NCBI RefSeq assembly: GCF_040812015.1
Contig: NZ_JBFNXJ010000010.1
Coordinates: 122,747 to 186,746 of the forward strand
Direction: 5' to 3'
Length of the DNA: 64,000 nt
Source of the DNA: Chitinivorax sp. PXF-14
GTDB lineage: Bacteria > Pseudomonadota > Gammaproteobacteria > Burkholderiales > SCOH01
Shown: piece by piece, positions 30,309-40,063 of the stretch
How positions within the stretch are numbered: the first letter of the stretch is position 1
How the letters are laid out: each line of letters starts with the position of its first letter
The notes under the pieces: model-generated
The model's database searches: none
Seen by the model: only the letters and a program-made list of their open reading frames with translations
Told to the model about the DNA's origin: nothing
Translations under genes and position numbers: made by a program

Positions 30309-31388
30309 ATGAAACCCAGCATTGCCGCCAAACTCGCTCAGCTCGTCGACCGCCAGGAAGAGGTCAGCCACCTGCTCGCCAGCGAAGAGGCAACGCGCGA
30401 CATGGACAACTACCGCAAGCTCACGCGCGAGCACGCCGAGATCACGCCGGTGGTCGAGCTGTACCAGGCCTATCGGCAGTGCGAGCAGGACATCGTCACC
30501 GCGCAGGAGATGCTGGCCGACCCGGAGATGAAGGAGTTCGCCGAGATCGAGATCCAGGAGAACAAGCAGAAGCTCGACACGCTCGCGCTCGACCTGCAGA
30601 AGCTGCTGTTGCCGCGCGACCCTAACGACGAGCGCAACATCTTCCTCGAAATCCGCGCCGGCACCGGCGGCGACGAATCGGCGCTGTTCGCCGCCGACCT
30701 GTTCCGCATGTATTCGCGCTTTGCCGAGCGCAACCGCTGGCAGGTGGAGATCGTCTCGGCCAGCGAGTCGGACCTCGGTGGCTACAAGGAAATCATCGCG
30801 CGCATCGTCGGCTTCGGCGCCTATTCCAAGCTCAAGTTCGAATCGGGCGGCCACCGCGTGCAGCGCGTGCCGGCCACCGAGACGCAGGGCCGCATCCATA
30901 CCTCGGCCTGCACCGTCGCCGTCATGCCTGAGGCGGACGAGCTGGCCGAGGTGGAAATCCGCAACGAGGATATCCGCGTCGACACTTTCCGCGCGTCCGG
31001 CGCGGGTGGCCAGCACATCAACAAGACCGATTCGGCGGTGCGCATTACCCACCTGCCGACCGGCATCGTGGTCGAATGTCAGGACGATCGCTCGCAGCAC
31101 AAGAACAAGGCCCGTGCGCTGTCGGTGCTGGCCGCGCGCATCAACGACGCCCAGCTGCGTGAGCGCCAGGCCAAGGAGGCCGCGACGCGCAAGAGCCTGG
31201 TTGGCTCGGGCGACCGCTCGGAGCGCATCCGCACCTACAACTTCCCGCAGGGCCGGATGACTGACCACCGCATCAACCTGACCCTGTACAAGCTCGACCA
31301 GATCATGGACGGCGATCTGTTCGAACTGACCCAGTCCCTCGTCAACGAGCACCAGGCCGAACTGCTCGCCGCCATGGGCGAGGACTGA
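30309..31388 (+). CDS. prfA: Peptide chain release factor 1
   Basis: RF1 recognises UAA and UAG and triggers peptide release on the ribosome. The 359-residue protein has the stop-codon-reading PxT region ([13 protein letters not shown]) and the catalytic GGQ ([16 protein letters not shown]). Length and start (ATG 30309, MKPSIAAKL) match the family. The prmC methyltransferase often found next to prfA is absent; a convergent acetyltransferase ends 4 bp beyond the stop. Confidence 0.96.
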   Translation: MKPSIAAKLAQLVDRQEEVSHLLASEEATRDMDNYRKLTREHAEITPVVELYQAYRQCEQDIVTAQEMLADPEMKEFAEIEIQENKQKLDTLALDLQKLLLPRDPNDERNIFLEIRAGTGGDESALFAADLFRMYSRFAERNRWQVEIVSASESDLGGYKEIIARIVGFGAYSKLKFESGGHRVQRVPATETQGRIHTSACTVAVMPEADELAEVEIRNEDIRVDTFRASGAGGQHINKTDSAVRITHLPTGIVVECQDDRSQHKNKARALSVLAARINDAQLRERQAKEAATRKSLVGSGDRSERIRTYNFPQGRMTDHRINLTLYKLDQIMDGDLFELTQSLVNEHQAELLAAMGED

Positions 31389-31392
31389 TCGC

Positions 31393-31896
31393 TCAACCCA
31401 GCTTCTTCTCCAGGAACAAGGCGCGCCCCATGCGCGGATCGAGCTCGTAGGGCAGGAAGCCGGCGCGCCGGTAGACCGACATGGCGCCGTGGTTGCCTTC
31501 GAGCACCTCCAGCGTGAGCTTGCAGCAGTCGCGCTCGCGGGCCAGCGCCTCCGCCCCCTGCAGCAGAAGCAGGCCGATGCCCTGGCCGCGGAAATCGCCG
31601 TGTACGACGAGGTCGTGCACATTGAGCAGGGGCCTGGCGGCGAAGGTGGAAAATCCTTCCATACAGTTGATCAGGCCGGCGGGCCGATCACCCCGATAAG
31701 CCATCAGCGCAACAAAACCGGGGCGCGACCTCAGCCGCTCCACGAGATGCGCCCTGGCATAGGCGGACAAGCCCGAGCCCCCTCCCATCGGGTCCTGCGC
31801 ATAGTGGTCGAGCAGGGCGAGAAAATCGGCGGCCATCGCATCATCGTCGAAATCGACGTGGCGTAGCGTGGCAGCAGGAGACGAGATGGCGTGCAT
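31393..31896 (-). CDS. GNAT-family N-acetyltransferase
   Basis: The 167-residue protein shows a GNAT core with the acetyl-CoA-binding loop VVHGDFRGQGIGLLLLQGAE and the C-terminal EGNHGAMSVYRRAGFLPYEL. Members transfer acetyl groups from acetyl-CoA to amines; substrate unknown. It is transcribed alone, convergent with prfA and downstream of the purine permease terminator. Confidence 0.85.
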   Translation of the reverse strand: MHAISSPAATLRHVDFDDDAMAADFLALLDHYAQDPMGGGSGLSAYARAHLVERLRSRPGFVALMAYRGDRPAGLINCMEGFSTFAARPLLNVHDLVVHGDFRGQGIGLLLLQGAEALARERDCCKLTLEVLEGNHGAMSVYRRAGFLPYELDPRMGRALFLEKKLG

Positions 31897-31954
31897 GGCA
31901 GGGCGGGCAAGTTGGGATGCGCCATTCTAACCCGTGCCGCGTGCCGTACCGGCG

Positions 31955-31982
31955 CAAAAAAGCCACCGTCAGGCGGTGGCTT
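31955..31982 (-). terminator. Terminator of the purine permease gene
   Basis: On the minus strand AAGCCACCG (stem arms at 31974-31982 and 31960-31968) forms a 9-bp hairpin followed by TTTTTT. Confidence 0.85.
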
Positions 31983-32003
31983 GGGGCGGGCGGGATGCCT
32001 CGC

Positions 32004-33293
32004 TCAGAACAGCAGGAACTTCACCACCCACAGCCCGGCGATTGCCACGACGGTCATGCTCAGGTCACGGGTGCGGCCCGCCAGCAGCTTGATCGCCGCA
32101 TAGCTGACGAAGCCGAAGGCGATACCGTCGGCAATCGAGAACGTGAACGGCATGCACAGTGCCGTGACGACGGCCGGCGTGCACTCGGTCAGGTCGTCCC
32201 AGTCGATCTCGGACAGGCCGCGCGCCATCAGCACCGCCACATAGAGCAGGGCCGGCGCCGTGGCGTAGGCCGGCACCGTGCCGGCAAGCGGCGACAGCCA
32301 CAGTGCGGCGAGGAACAGGATGGCCACCACCACGGCGGTGAGGCCGGTACGCCCGCCGACGGCAGTGCCGGCGGCCGACTCGATGTAGGCTGTGGTACTC
32401 GACGTGCCCAGCGCAGCGCCCACCACGATCGCGCTGGAATCGGCCAGCAGCGCGCGTTTCAGGCGTGGCAGCTTGCCATGCTTGTCGAGCAGGCCGGCGC
32501 GGTGCGATACGCCGATCAGCGTGCCCGAGGTATCGAACAGGTCGACGAAGAAGAACACGAACACCACGCCCAGCAGGCCGGCGTTCAGCGCCCCGTGGAC
32601 ATCCATCTGCAGTAGCGTCGGCGCGATGCTCGGCGGCGGCGCGAACACGCCCTTGAACGATTCAAGCCCGAACCAGATCGACAACAGCGTGGTCAGCAGG
32701 ATGCCGATGATCACCGAGCCGGTGACCTTGCGGTATTCGAGCCCGACGATCAGCAGAAAGCCGAAGACCGCCAGCAGCACCTTGGGGTCGTGCAGATTGC
32801 CGAGCGTGACCAGCGTCACCGGGTGGCCGACGACAAGGCCGGCATTCTTCAGCGCGATGATACCGAGGAACAGCCCCACCCCGGCCGAGATCGCCAGTTT
32901 GAGCGAATGCGGGATGGCATTGACGATCAGCTCGCGCAGCTTGAACAGGCTGACGAAGATGAACAGCACACCGGACAGAAACACCGCACCCAGCGCCACC
33001 TGCCAGCTCACCCCCATGCCCTTGACCACGCTGAAGGTGAAATAGGCATTGAGGCCCATGCCGGGCGCCAGCGCGATCGGGTAGTTGGCGACCAGCCCCA
33101 TCACCGCCGAACCAAGCGCCGCCGCGATGCAGGTGGCGACGAACACAGCCTGGAAATCCATGCCGGTGGTCGACAGGATCGACGGGTTGACGAAGATGAT
33201 GTAGGCCATCGTGAGGAAGGTCGTCACGCCGGCGATGATCTCGGTGCGCACCGAGGTGTTGTGCTCTTTCAGTTTGAACAGGGCGTCGAGCAT
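32004..33293 (-). CDS. AzgA-type (NCS2) purine permease
   Basis: This 429-residue inner-membrane protein has about 12 hydrophobic segments and begins MLDALFKLKEHNTSVRTEII, then AGVTTFLTMAYIIFVNP, the hallmark of the AzgA-like branch of NCS2 transporters (adenine/guanine/hypoxanthine:proton symport). Further family blocks are APGMGLNAYFTF and GTSSTTAYIESAAGTAVGGR. A -10-like TAGAAT lies on the minus strand at 33333-33338. It could feed the hypoxanthine phosphoribosyltransferase encoded at 43.2 kb. Confidence 0.93.
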   Translation of the reverse strand: MLDALFKLKEHNTSVRTEIIAGVTTFLTMAYIIFVNPSILSTTGMDFQAVFVATCIAAALGSAVMGLVANYPIALAPGMGLNAYFTFSVVKGMGVSWQVALGAVFLSGVLFIFVSLFKLRELIVNAIPHSLKLAISAGVGLFLGIIALKNAGLVVGHPVTLVTLGNLHDPKVLLAVFGFLLIVGLEYRKVTGSVIIGILLTTLLSIWFGLESFKGVFAPPPSIAPTLLQMDVHGALNAGLLGVVFVFFFVDLFDTSGTLIGVSHRAGLLDKHGKLPRLKRALLADSSAIVVGAALGTSSTTAYIESAAGTAVGGRTGLTAVVVAILFLAALWLSPLAGTVPAYATAPALLYVAVLMARGLSEIDWDDLTECTPAVVTALCMPFTFSIADGIAFGFVSYAAIKLLAGRTRDLSMTVVAIAGLWVVKFLLF

Positions 33294-33634
33294 GGGGACT
33301 CCAGCGAAATCAGGAGGTTGGAAAGGTTGCGGATTCTAGCGCAATTCGCTGCCGGCAGCCTGCCGGGCTGCTGCAATCGTTGCGAGCCGGGCGGGAGGGC
33401 GAGTGCTGCGTTGCCCGCTGCCGAGGCCGCAGGGTGGGCCTATGCAGCGGGAAAACGAGCAGGCATGGGCCATCATCCCTCACACCGGTACCGCAGCTTG
33501 GCTTCAAGCCCGGCAGGCCGCCAGCCATGCTTTCCAGTGTAGGTAAGCGAAGAGGATTCGCCAAAGGAGATGCGCGTACAGCAGTGGGTGTCACCCCGCC
33601 ATGAGTGAATGGCGGGCGCCGGCGATACGTGGGT
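33294..33634. other. Intergenic region between ftrD and the purine permease
   Basis: About 340 bp without a supported gene. It holds the permease promoter region (minus-strand TAGAAT, 33333-33338) and a short inverted repeat CCCGCCAT/ATGGCGGG (33596-33613) near the ftrD end that lacks a T-run. Nothing else was recognised. Confidence 0.4.
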
Positions 33635-35029
33635 TTACCAGATCACGAACAGCAGCGCCCAGGCCCAGACCACGGCCGCCAGCGCCGGCACCAGCAGCAC
33701 CGCGCCTGCCAGCGCGCGCAGCGGCCCCTGCGGCTGCATCTGGCGCCAGGCCAGCCACCACGACCAGAGTGCGGCCAGGGTAAGCAGCGTCATGCGCGCC
33801 TGTGCGATCCAGTGGAAGGTCAGGCCTTCCGCCTTGAGGATGGACACCGTCAGCGCTGACAGGCCGAGGAACACGCCACAGCCGGCCAGCGGCGTGAGCG
33901 CATAGGATAGCTTGATGGTATTGGCGCGCCAGCTGCCGGGCAGCACCCGCGCCGATGCGGCGAGCCAGGCCAGGACCCAGGTCCCGAGCAGTACGGCAAC
34001 GCTGCCGATATAGGCGACGATCATCGCGCCATCGAGCCAGGTGAACACATCGCTGTTCTCGGGGTAGTGGGTCAAGAGCCACCATGGCGCGTTGTCGGAC
34101 AGCGGCCAGAGGATGTCGCGCTCGATCAGCCATTCGGCAGCCGTCTGCTTGGCGCTGATGAACCACGGGCTCGACGTCCACTGGAACGCGCCGACGGCCA
34201 CGCCCATCAGGCCGTAGACCAGCAGCAGCAGATCCCAGCCGCTGCCCTGCTCGGCACGCAGCTGCGCGATCTCGCGATTGGGCGCGCGCGCCGCCAGCTG
34301 CACGGCACCGCGATGATCGGCACAGCGGCCGCACATATGGCATTCGGACGGCCCTTCCATGCGGCGGATATCGACGAGCGGCGCGCAGTTGATCGGGATC
34401 ACCTTGCGCCCCGGCTCCACCGCCCAGCGCTTGCGGTCCACCTGCATGTAGAACGGCGACAGGCGCGACAGCAGCCCGAACACCCCGTTCACCGGGCACA
34501 GGTGGCGACACCACACGCGCTTGCCCTTGCCGTACAGATAGCCGATGACCATGGCGCCAACGGTCGAGCCGCCAAGGATCAGCAACACTGCCTTGGGATA
34601 TTGATAGACGCTGACCAGCTGGCCGAAGACCGTGGTCAGGCAGAACGCGACGAAGGGCCAGCCGCCCCACTTGGCCCAGCGCGGCACTGGCGCACCGCGC
34701 CCATGGCGGCTCGCCCACTCGCTGAGCGCGCCCTCGGGGCAGAACACACCGCACCAGGTGCGGCCGACGAGGATCATCGACAGCAGCACGAACGGCCACC
34801 AGATGCCCCAGAACAGGAACTGCGAGAACACCGTGACGTTGTTGAGAATGCGCGACTCGTTGCCGGGCAGCGGCAGGAAGGCCGGCAGCGCCACCAGCAC
34901 TAGGTAGAACACGACCACGCACCACTGGGTCAGCCGCAGGGCGCGCTGGTGGTCGCGCATCCAATTGCCGAGCGCCGCCAGGCGGGCGGTAGTGGGGGAA
35001 GCAGGGCGGTCGAGGGTGCAATCGGTCAC
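33635..35029 (-). CDS. ftrD: Membrane polyferredoxin of ferrous iron uptake (FtrD-like)
   Basis: The 464-residue protein has several membrane helices and NapH/NosR-type iron-sulfur motifs: WCGVFCPEGAL, WCRHLCPVNG and CHMCGRCAD. In FtrABCD systems FtrD is thought to accept electrons from iron oxidised at the permease. The start is GTG 35029 behind GGAG; the annotated N-terminus upstream is Arg-rich and unlikely. It is the last gene of the ftrABCD operon. Confidence 0.85.
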   Translation of the reverse strand: MTDCTLDRPASPTTARLAALGNWMRDHQRALRLTQWCVVVFYLVLVALPAFLPLPGNESRILNNVTVFSQFLFWGIWWPFVLLSMILVGRTWCGVFCPEGALSEWASRHGRGAPVPRWAKWGGWPFVAFCLTTVFGQLVSVYQYPKAVLLILGGSTVGAMVIGYLYGKGKRVWCRHLCPVNGVFGLLSRLSPFYMQVDRKRWAVEPGRKVIPINCAPLVDIRRMEGPSECHMCGRCADHRGAVQLAARAPNREIAQLRAEQGSGWDLLLLVYGLMGVAVGAFQWTSSPWFISAKQTAAEWLIERDILWPLSDNAPWWLLTHYPENSDVFTWLDGAMIVAYIGSVAVLLGTWVLAWLAASARVLPGSWRANTIKLSYALTPLAGCGVFLGLSALTVSILKAEGLTFHWIAQARMTLLTLAALWSWWLAWRQMQPQGPLRALAGAVLLVPALAAVVWAWALLFVIW

Positions 35030-35083
35030 GCAGAAACTCCAGGCCCGGCGCCTGCGCCGGGCCGGCAAGACATCAGAACAGGA

Positions 35084-35887
35084 TCAACGCGGGGCGCGTT
35101 TCATCAACGCCCACACCGACAGCCAGTAGGCGCCGTAGGCCAGCAACAGCATTAGAGCGGGATGCGAGCGGTAACCGGTGAGCGCGGCGATCAGGCCGCC
35201 AGTGCGCGTGCTGTCGTCGAGCAGTGGCGAGCTGTCCCACACCGGGTCGACCAGTGGCGGCAGCCAGCCGAAATTCATCATCTTCTCGATGCCAGTCATC
35301 AACAAGGCAGACGCCAGCAGCAACAGCAGGATTTCGGAGAAGCGGAAGAAAGTACGCCACGACAGGTAGCGCCCGCCCTGCTGCAGCGCCCAGAATGTCA
35401 GGTAGGCTAGGCCGAGGCCGAGTGCGACCACGCCCAGCGTTTCGAGCAGTGGGTGCTGCTCGAGCCCCAGGCCGTACAGGAATACCACGGTCTCGGCGCT
35501 CTCACGGCCGACGGCGAGCATGACCACGGTCAGCATGCCCCACCAGTTCGCCGTTTCGAGATTCTTCTGCATGCCCGATTCGAGTTCCTTCTTCAGCGTG
35601 CGGCCGTGCTTGCGCATCCAGAACACCATCTGCACGATCAGGCCGGCGGCGACCAGCACCATGCCGAGCTGGAAATACTCCATCGCATCGGGTGACAGCA
35701 CCTGCGCCATGCCCAGCATCACCCCGGCCAGCAGCAGCGCGAGGCCGACCCCGGCGGCCACGCCGCCCCACAGGTAGCGCATGCCGACCGCCGCATCGGG
35801 CTGCTTCTTCAGCCATGCGTAGAGGATACCGACGACCAGCATGGCCTCGGCCGACTCGCGCCAGATGATGAAAAGTGCGTTACCCAT
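35084..35887 (-). CDS. ftrC: FTR1-family iron permease (FtrC-like)
   Basis: The 267-residue inner-membrane protein has seven hydrophobic segments and two REXXE iron-passage motifs, RESAE at residues 10-14 and again in AVGRESAETVV. FTR1 permeases carry iron across the membrane after its oxidation. Its neighbours (cupredoxin, P19-like binding protein, polyferredoxin) identify the four-gene FtrABCD ferrous uptake type rather than EfeUOB. Confidence 0.92.
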   Translation of the reverse strand: MGNALFIIWRESAEAMLVVGILYAWLKKQPDAAVGMRYLWGGVAAGVGLALLLAGVMLGMAQVLSPDAMEYFQLGMVLVAAGLIVQMVFWMRKHGRTLKKELESGMQKNLETANWWGMLTVVMLAVGRESAETVVFLYGLGLEQHPLLETLGVVALGLGLAYLTFWALQQGGRYLSWRTFFRFSEILLLLLASALLMTGIEKMMNFGWLPPLVDPVWDSSPLLDDSTRTGGLIAALTGYRSHPALMLLLAYGAYWLSVWALMKRAPR

Positions 35888-35926
35888 GATGACTCCTGCG
35901 TGGGGCTCGGTCGGTTGTGTTGATAT

Positions 35927-36256
35927 TTACTTGACGATGATCTGGCCCTGGCCAGTCGTCTCGTGGTACTCGTCGAAGAACTTGTAGGTGCCGGCCTTGA
36001 TGCCGTTGATCACGACAAAGGACTTGGCGCCTGGCGCCAGCACCTTTTCCTGGCGTAGCGGCTTGCTCTCGAATTCGATGGCGCTGGTGCCCTGGTTTTC
36101 GATCTCGATCTTGAAGCGCTTGCCGGCCGGTGCCTCGATCGTGTTCGGCGTGAACTTGCCGTCCTTGGCCACCAGCTTGAATACCGGCATGTCTTCGGCA
36201 CATACGGTCGCTGCGAACAGCGAGGCGGCGGTCAAAACGATCAGGCCTTTCATCAT
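35927..36256 (-). CDS. ftrB: Periplasmic cupredoxin-domain protein (FtrB-like)
   Basis: The protein (about 109 residues) has a signal peptide (MMKGLIVLTAASLFAATVCA) and a single cupredoxin-like domain containing PNTIEAPAGKRFKIEIEN and a C-terminal KFFDEYHETTGQGQIIVK. In FtrABCD systems FtrB is proposed to oxidise ferrous iron bound by FtrA before transport. The start is ATG 36256 or 36253, behind a GGAG; both keep the signal peptide. Confidence 0.82.
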   Translation of the reverse strand: MMKGLIVLTAASLFAATVCAEDMPVFKLVAKDGKFTPNTIEAPAGKRFKIEIENQGTSAIEFESKPLRQEKVLAPGAKSFVVINGIKAGTYKFFDEYHETTGQGQIIVK

Positions 36257-36299
36257 CACTTCTCCAGAGTCAGACGGGGCGATGCCGCCCCGGGATCAA

Positions 36300-36842
36300 T
36301 CAGTAACCGCCCTTTTTGCCGATGCCGGCGTAGGCGAAGTCATATTCCACGGTGAACGGCTTGAACCAGGGGGCGACACCGGTTTCCTTGTCGGTGTGGC
36401 GGCCGAAGTGGCTGTGCGGGTTGGTATCCGGGCCGGCGATGGTCAGCCTGAGCTTGTACTTGCCCGGGCCCTTGAGCTTGACGTTGTCGCCGTAGTGCGG
36501 GCCGTCGTTGGCCACCATCGGCATGAAGTCGCCGGCGATCTTGTCGGCGCCGCCTTGCTTGGTGATCTCGTACTTGATGTTGAGGTAGGGCACCCAGCTG
36601 CCTTCGGGGAAGCCGTTCGGATTGTCGCCGAGCGCCTTGATGTCGGCCTCGAGATGCACGTCGGATTCCTCGGCCTTGCGCATCATGCCGTCGGGCTCCA
36701 TCTTCACCGGTTGCAGGTAGACGGCGGCGATTTCCAGGCCGTTCTTTTGTTGCGGCTTGCCGACCGGGTATTCCTTGGCAAACGCGGTGGCGGAAACGAG
36801 CATGGCGGCGAGGCAGCCGATTTGCAGCAAACGAGATGGCAT
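36300..36842 (-). CDS. ftrA: P19/Tp34-type periplasmic iron-binding protein (FtrA-like)
   Basis: The 180-residue protein has a signal peptide ending at AFA and the P19 fold features: EIAAVYLQPVKMEPDGMM, then HLEADIKA, VPYLNIKYEI and NPHSHFGRHTDKETGVA, which supply Met, His and acidic metal ligands. It captures iron in the periplasm and is the first gene of the operon. A Fur-box-like sequence lies 46-60 bp upstream. Confidence 0.88.
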   Translation of the reverse strand: MPSRLLQIGCLAAMLVSATAFAKEYPVGKPQQKNGLEIAAVYLQPVKMEPDGMMRKAEESDVHLEADIKALGDNPNGFPEGSWVPYLNIKYEITKQGGADKIAGDFMPMVANDGPHYGDNVKLKGPGKYKLRLTIAGPDTNPHSHFGRHTDKETGVAPWFKPFTVEYDFAYAGIGKKGGY

Positions 36843-36887
36843 AACGAACGTCCTTATCGAGGCCTTGTTGTCGGATTGAGGTAGTAT

Positions 36888-36902
36888 TGTGAACCATTCT
36901 CA
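36888..36902 (-). promoter_or_regulatory. Candidate Fur box upstream of ftrA
   Basis: On the minus strand TGAGAATGGTTCACA matches 10 of 14 fixed positions of the 7-1-7 Fur consensus. It lies in an AT-rich region directly upstream of an iron-uptake operon, which supports the call. Confidence 0.55.
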
Positions 36903-37027
36903 ATTCATTTCACAACAAGAATTATTCGCATTTTCGATGTATTGTGCAATGGCTATATGCGGGCGGGCTTGATCCGCATCAAGTTTTGGTGATGTTACAG
37001 CCCGGCCGATCGCCGGGGCGGTGGTGC

Positions 37028-38128
37028 TCAGCGCGGGATGGCGCCCTGCGCTTGCCAGTCCGCGGTGGCTTCGCGCCGTTCCGCTTCACTCAGTGCGAGC
37101 GGCTGCGCCTGACCGCTCGTGGCGGAGGCCATGGCAGCCTCGATCACCGCCATGACGGCGAGCGCCTGCATCGGCGTCACCGGGTTGGCGGCACCGTGGC
37201 CGATCGCATCGCGCACCGCCGCGTAATATCGGCCATAGTCGCCGGCTGGCACGGCGATCGGCTCGATGACGCCGGTGTCGCCGACGTAGAGCGTCGCCGG
37301 CTCGGCATCCTGGCCCCAGCCGGGCGCACCGGGCTGCATGCCGGCCTTGAGCTGGGCTTCCTGCTGGTCGAGCCCGTATTTGATCCAGCTGCCGGCCGTG
37401 CCATGCACGGCAAACCTGGGCACGCCACCGGCGACCAGCACCGAGGCGTGCAATACCGCCTGGCGCCGCCCATAGTCGAGCACCACATGCGCCCAGTCGG
37501 GCGAGCAGGTACCCTGGCGCTGGCTCGCGATATGGCCCGAGACGCGCTGCGGCAGCCCGAACAGGGTCAAGGCCTGGTCCACCAGGTGCGGGCCGAGGTC
37601 ATACCAGATGCCGGCACCGGGGCCGTCGCCTTCGCGCCAGCGCGCCTGCACCACCGGGCGGAAGCGGTCGAACTGCGATTCGAAATGTACTACCTCGCCG
37701 AGCCGGCCCTGCCGTAGCAGCGCCTGCAGCGCGAGGAAATCGCTGTCCCAGCGGCGGTTCTGGAATACCGACAGCAGCTTGCCCGTGTCCCGCGCCAGCC
37801 CGGCCAGCTCGCGGGCCTGGGCCAGGTCGAGCGTGAACGGCTTGTCCACCACCACGTGCTTGCCGGCGCGCAGTGCGGCGGCAGCAAGTGGCGCATGGGT
37901 GTCGTTGGGGCTGGCGATCACCACCAGATCGATGTCGCTTGCACTGACCGCCGCGGCCATGTTCGCTTCCACGCGCATGCCCGGCAGGTCGCGCTGGACC
38001 TTGGCCGCATCGCTCGACCCGATCAGCGAGAGCTCCAGGCCCGGCGTGGCGCGGATCAACGGCGCATGAAAGGTCTTGCCGACATAGCCATAGCCGATCA
38101 GGGCAATGCGAAGCGGAGCGGTTTGCAT
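37028..38128 (-). CDS. Gfo/Idh/MocA-family oxidoreductase
   Basis: The 366-residue protein has an N-terminal Rossmann fold (IALIGYGYVGKTFHAPLI), the VVIASPNDTHAPLAAAAL segment and the catalytic EKP/DKP motif as HVVVDKPFTL, followed by the alpha/beta substrate domain (GIWYDLGPHLVDQAL). It resembles the YdgJ/YhhX subgroup. The sugar or polyol substrate is unknown. It is transcribed alone. Confidence 0.88.
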   Translation of the reverse strand: MQTAPLRIALIGYGYVGKTFHAPLIRATPGLELSLIGSSDAAKVQRDLPGMRVEANMAAAVSASDIDLVVIASPNDTHAPLAAAALRAGKHVVVDKPFTLDLAQARELAGLARDTGKLLSVFQNRRWDSDFLALQALLRQGRLGEVVHFESQFDRFRPVVQARWREGDGPGAGIWYDLGPHLVDQALTLFGLPQRVSGHIASQRQGTCSPDWAHVVLDYGRRQAVLHASVLVAGGVPRFAVHGTAGSWIKYGLDQQEAQLKAGMQPGAPGWGQDAEPATLYVGDTGVIEPIAVPAGDYGRYYAAVRDAIGHGAANPVTPMQALAVMAVIEAAMASATSGQAQPLALSEAERREATADWQAQGAIPR

Positions 38129-38206
38129 GGAAGTCTCGCAGAAGGAGTGGATTCGATGGCGCAGCCTAAACCAAGGCGGCCCGCCACCATATCGGGATTG
38201 TCCCGC

Positions 38207-39502
38207 TCATGCCGGCAGCGGCGGCTTGCGCAGCAGGCATTGCTGGTAGCGGCCATCGACACGCTGTGCGAACCACTCGGTGGTCAGCTTGCGCGTGATC
38301 TTCGGGCTATTGAGGCGGATCTGCGGCATCGCGGCGCGCGGCAGCTTGCGCCCCGCCTGTTGTTCGGCCAGGGCAAACACGCGCTGGTACAACACGCTCT
38401 GTTCGAAGCTTGCCGATTTCTCGTTTGCCAGGTCCCGCCGGATGTCGCTGGCCGACAGGCCGAGCTTGCCGCTCTGCGACAGCAGCAGCTTTTCGGTCTC
38501 GCTCTGTGTCGTCGATGGCGCGCCATCGCTGTAGCGCAGCAAGTCGCCGTCCGGCGCCACCTTGCGCTTGGCGAGCCGCCCCAGCGCCAGCTGGAATGCC
38601 GCGTTGCGGCTGGAGTAGCGGCCGGCGTTGAAATCCGCGAAGCGGTAGATCATCTCGGAATAGTTGACGCGGTAGTGCAACAGGTTGGCGATGCCGAAGT
38701 AAACGCCGCCGCGCCGGCTGAACACCTCATGGCGGATGCTGTCCTTCACCGGGTAGGGATAGGGCCAGGCGCGCGCATGGCCCTGCGCGAAGTCGACGCT
38801 GACCTGCATCGGCCCGCCGGTGCGGATCGGGTTCTTCATGCTGATCGGCAGGCCGATGCGCGCGGCCTCGCCGGACAGCTCCTCGAACACCTCGTTCATC
38901 TGTTTTTCGGTCTGCAGCCCGTCGATGCGCGCCTTGTAGCTGTGGCCGTCGGGCGATGGCTTGAGTAGCGCCGCCTGCACCGCGAACAGCGGCACATGGT
39001 ACTGGCTCGCGCGTTTGTCGATCTCCTTCCACACCATCTTGCCCAACCCCGGCACCGGCGGGTCGCCCTGCCAGCTCGACTCCTGCTCGATCACGGCCAT
39101 CGACGCACACAGGTATTCGGCGGTGAACGGGATCTTGAGCGTGTCAAATGCGGTCTGAATGTCGCCGGCCCAGCCGTTGCGGTCCTTGATCTGGCGCGGC
39201 AGCAGGCGGTCGACCAGCTCGCGGTTCTGCTGGGCGCTGGGTGCGGGCGGTGGCAGCGGCAGCGGTAGCGGCTTCGGCAATGCCGTACCATTGGGGGCAG
39301 GCACCACGGCCAATGGCGTGACCGTGGCGGGTGGCGCCGCCGGCACCACGGGCGGCGCGACGGCAGCGATCGGCTCAGCCTGGGGCGCGGCGGGGCCCGG
39401 CTCGCGCCCCTCGACGATCGGCGCGCGTGCTGCCGTGCTCGCACAGCCCGCCACCAAAGCCGCCACCAGGGCGCCCAGCGGTATTGCCTGCATCCGCTTC
39501 AT
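38207..39502 (-). CDS. DUF1615 lipoprotein
   Basis: The 431-residue protein starts at ATG 39502 behind GGAGG and has a lipoprotein signal with lipobox LVAGC. A Pro/Ala-rich linker (residues ~30-90) leads to a conserved domain with FTAEYLCASMAVIEQESSWQ and GPMQVSVDFAQGHARAWPYP, the DUF1615 family. The 'EQESSW...GPMQV' pattern recalls lysozyme-like transglycosylases, but this is only a resemblance. It is followed upstream by yaeQ on the same strand, 10 bp away. Confidence 0.8.
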   Translation of the reverse strand: MKRMQAIPLGALVAALVAGCASTAARAPIVEGREPGPAAPQAEPIAAVAPPVVPAAPPATVTPLAVVPAPNGTALPKPLPLPLPPPAPSAQQNRELVDRLLPRQIKDRNGWAGDIQTAFDTLKIPFTAEYLCASMAVIEQESSWQGDPPVPGLGKMVWKEIDKRASQYHVPLFAVQAALLKPSPDGHSYKARIDGLQTEKQMNEVFEELSGEAARIGLPISMKNPIRTGGPMQVSVDFAQGHARAWPYPYPVKDSIRHEVFSRRGGVYFGIANLLHYRVNYSEMIYRFADFNAGRYSSRNAAFQLALGRLAKRKVAPDGDLLRYSDGAPSTTQSETEKLLLSQSGKLGLSASDIRRDLANEKSASFEQSVLYQRVFALAEQQAGRKLPRAAMPQIRLNSPKITRKLTTEWFAQRVDGRYQQCLLRKPPLPA

Positions 39503-39512
39503 CGACGCCTCC

Positions 39513-40061
39513 TCAGGCCGGCCAGCAGCGCGCCGCGGCGAGATCGACATTGACGGTCTCGCTGCCATCGGTCAGCAGCACCTGCTCTTCCTGGATCGTG
39601 CATTGCAGCTGCATGGTGCGCTGCGCAAGCTTGGCGAGCTCGGCGGCGGTCTCGGCCGGCAGTTTGTACACGGTCAGGTTGTTGAGCCGGCTCAGGCTGC
39701 CGCGCAGCTGCTCCCACCAGATATTGGCGCTGTTGCCGCTGTAGCTGTACACGATGACGCGCTCGGCACGGCTGCAGGCCTTCTTCAGACGCTTTTCGTC
39801 GGGTTGGCCGAGCTCGATCCACAGCCTGGTGGCGCCGGTCAGGTCGTTGAGCCAGATATCGGGCTCCTCGTCGTCACACAGCCCGGCGCCAAAGCTCAGC
39901 GCCTCATCGGCATTCACGGCGAACGCGAGCAGACGCACCATCATGCGTTCGTCGCTTTCGGACGGATGGCGCGCCAGCGTGACTGAGTGGTCCTGATAGT
40001 GATGCCGATCCATGTCGGCGATCTGCAGCGATGCTTTGAAAATGGTGGCCTTGAGCGCCAT
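39513..40061 (-). CDS. yaeQ: YaeQ-family protein
   Basis: The 182-residue protein starts MALKATIFKASLQIADMDRH and contains the YaeQ-typical LARHPSESDERMMVRLLAFA and RVIVYSYSGNSANIWW. YaeQ has a PD-(D/E)XK-like nuclease fold according to structural work on the family; its role is unsettled. The start codon lies 2 bp after the stop of the cupin gene, so they form an operon with the DUF1615 gene. Confidence 0.88.
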   Translation of the reverse strand: MALKATIFKASLQIADMDRHHYQDHSVTLARHPSESDERMMVRLLAFAVNADEALSFGAGLCDDEEPDIWLNDLTGATRLWIELGQPDEKRLKKACSRAERVIVYSYSGNSANIWWEQLRGSLSRLNNLTVYKLPAETAAELAKLAQRTMQLQCTIQEEQVLLTDGSETVNVDLAAARCWPA

Positions 40062-40063
40062 GA

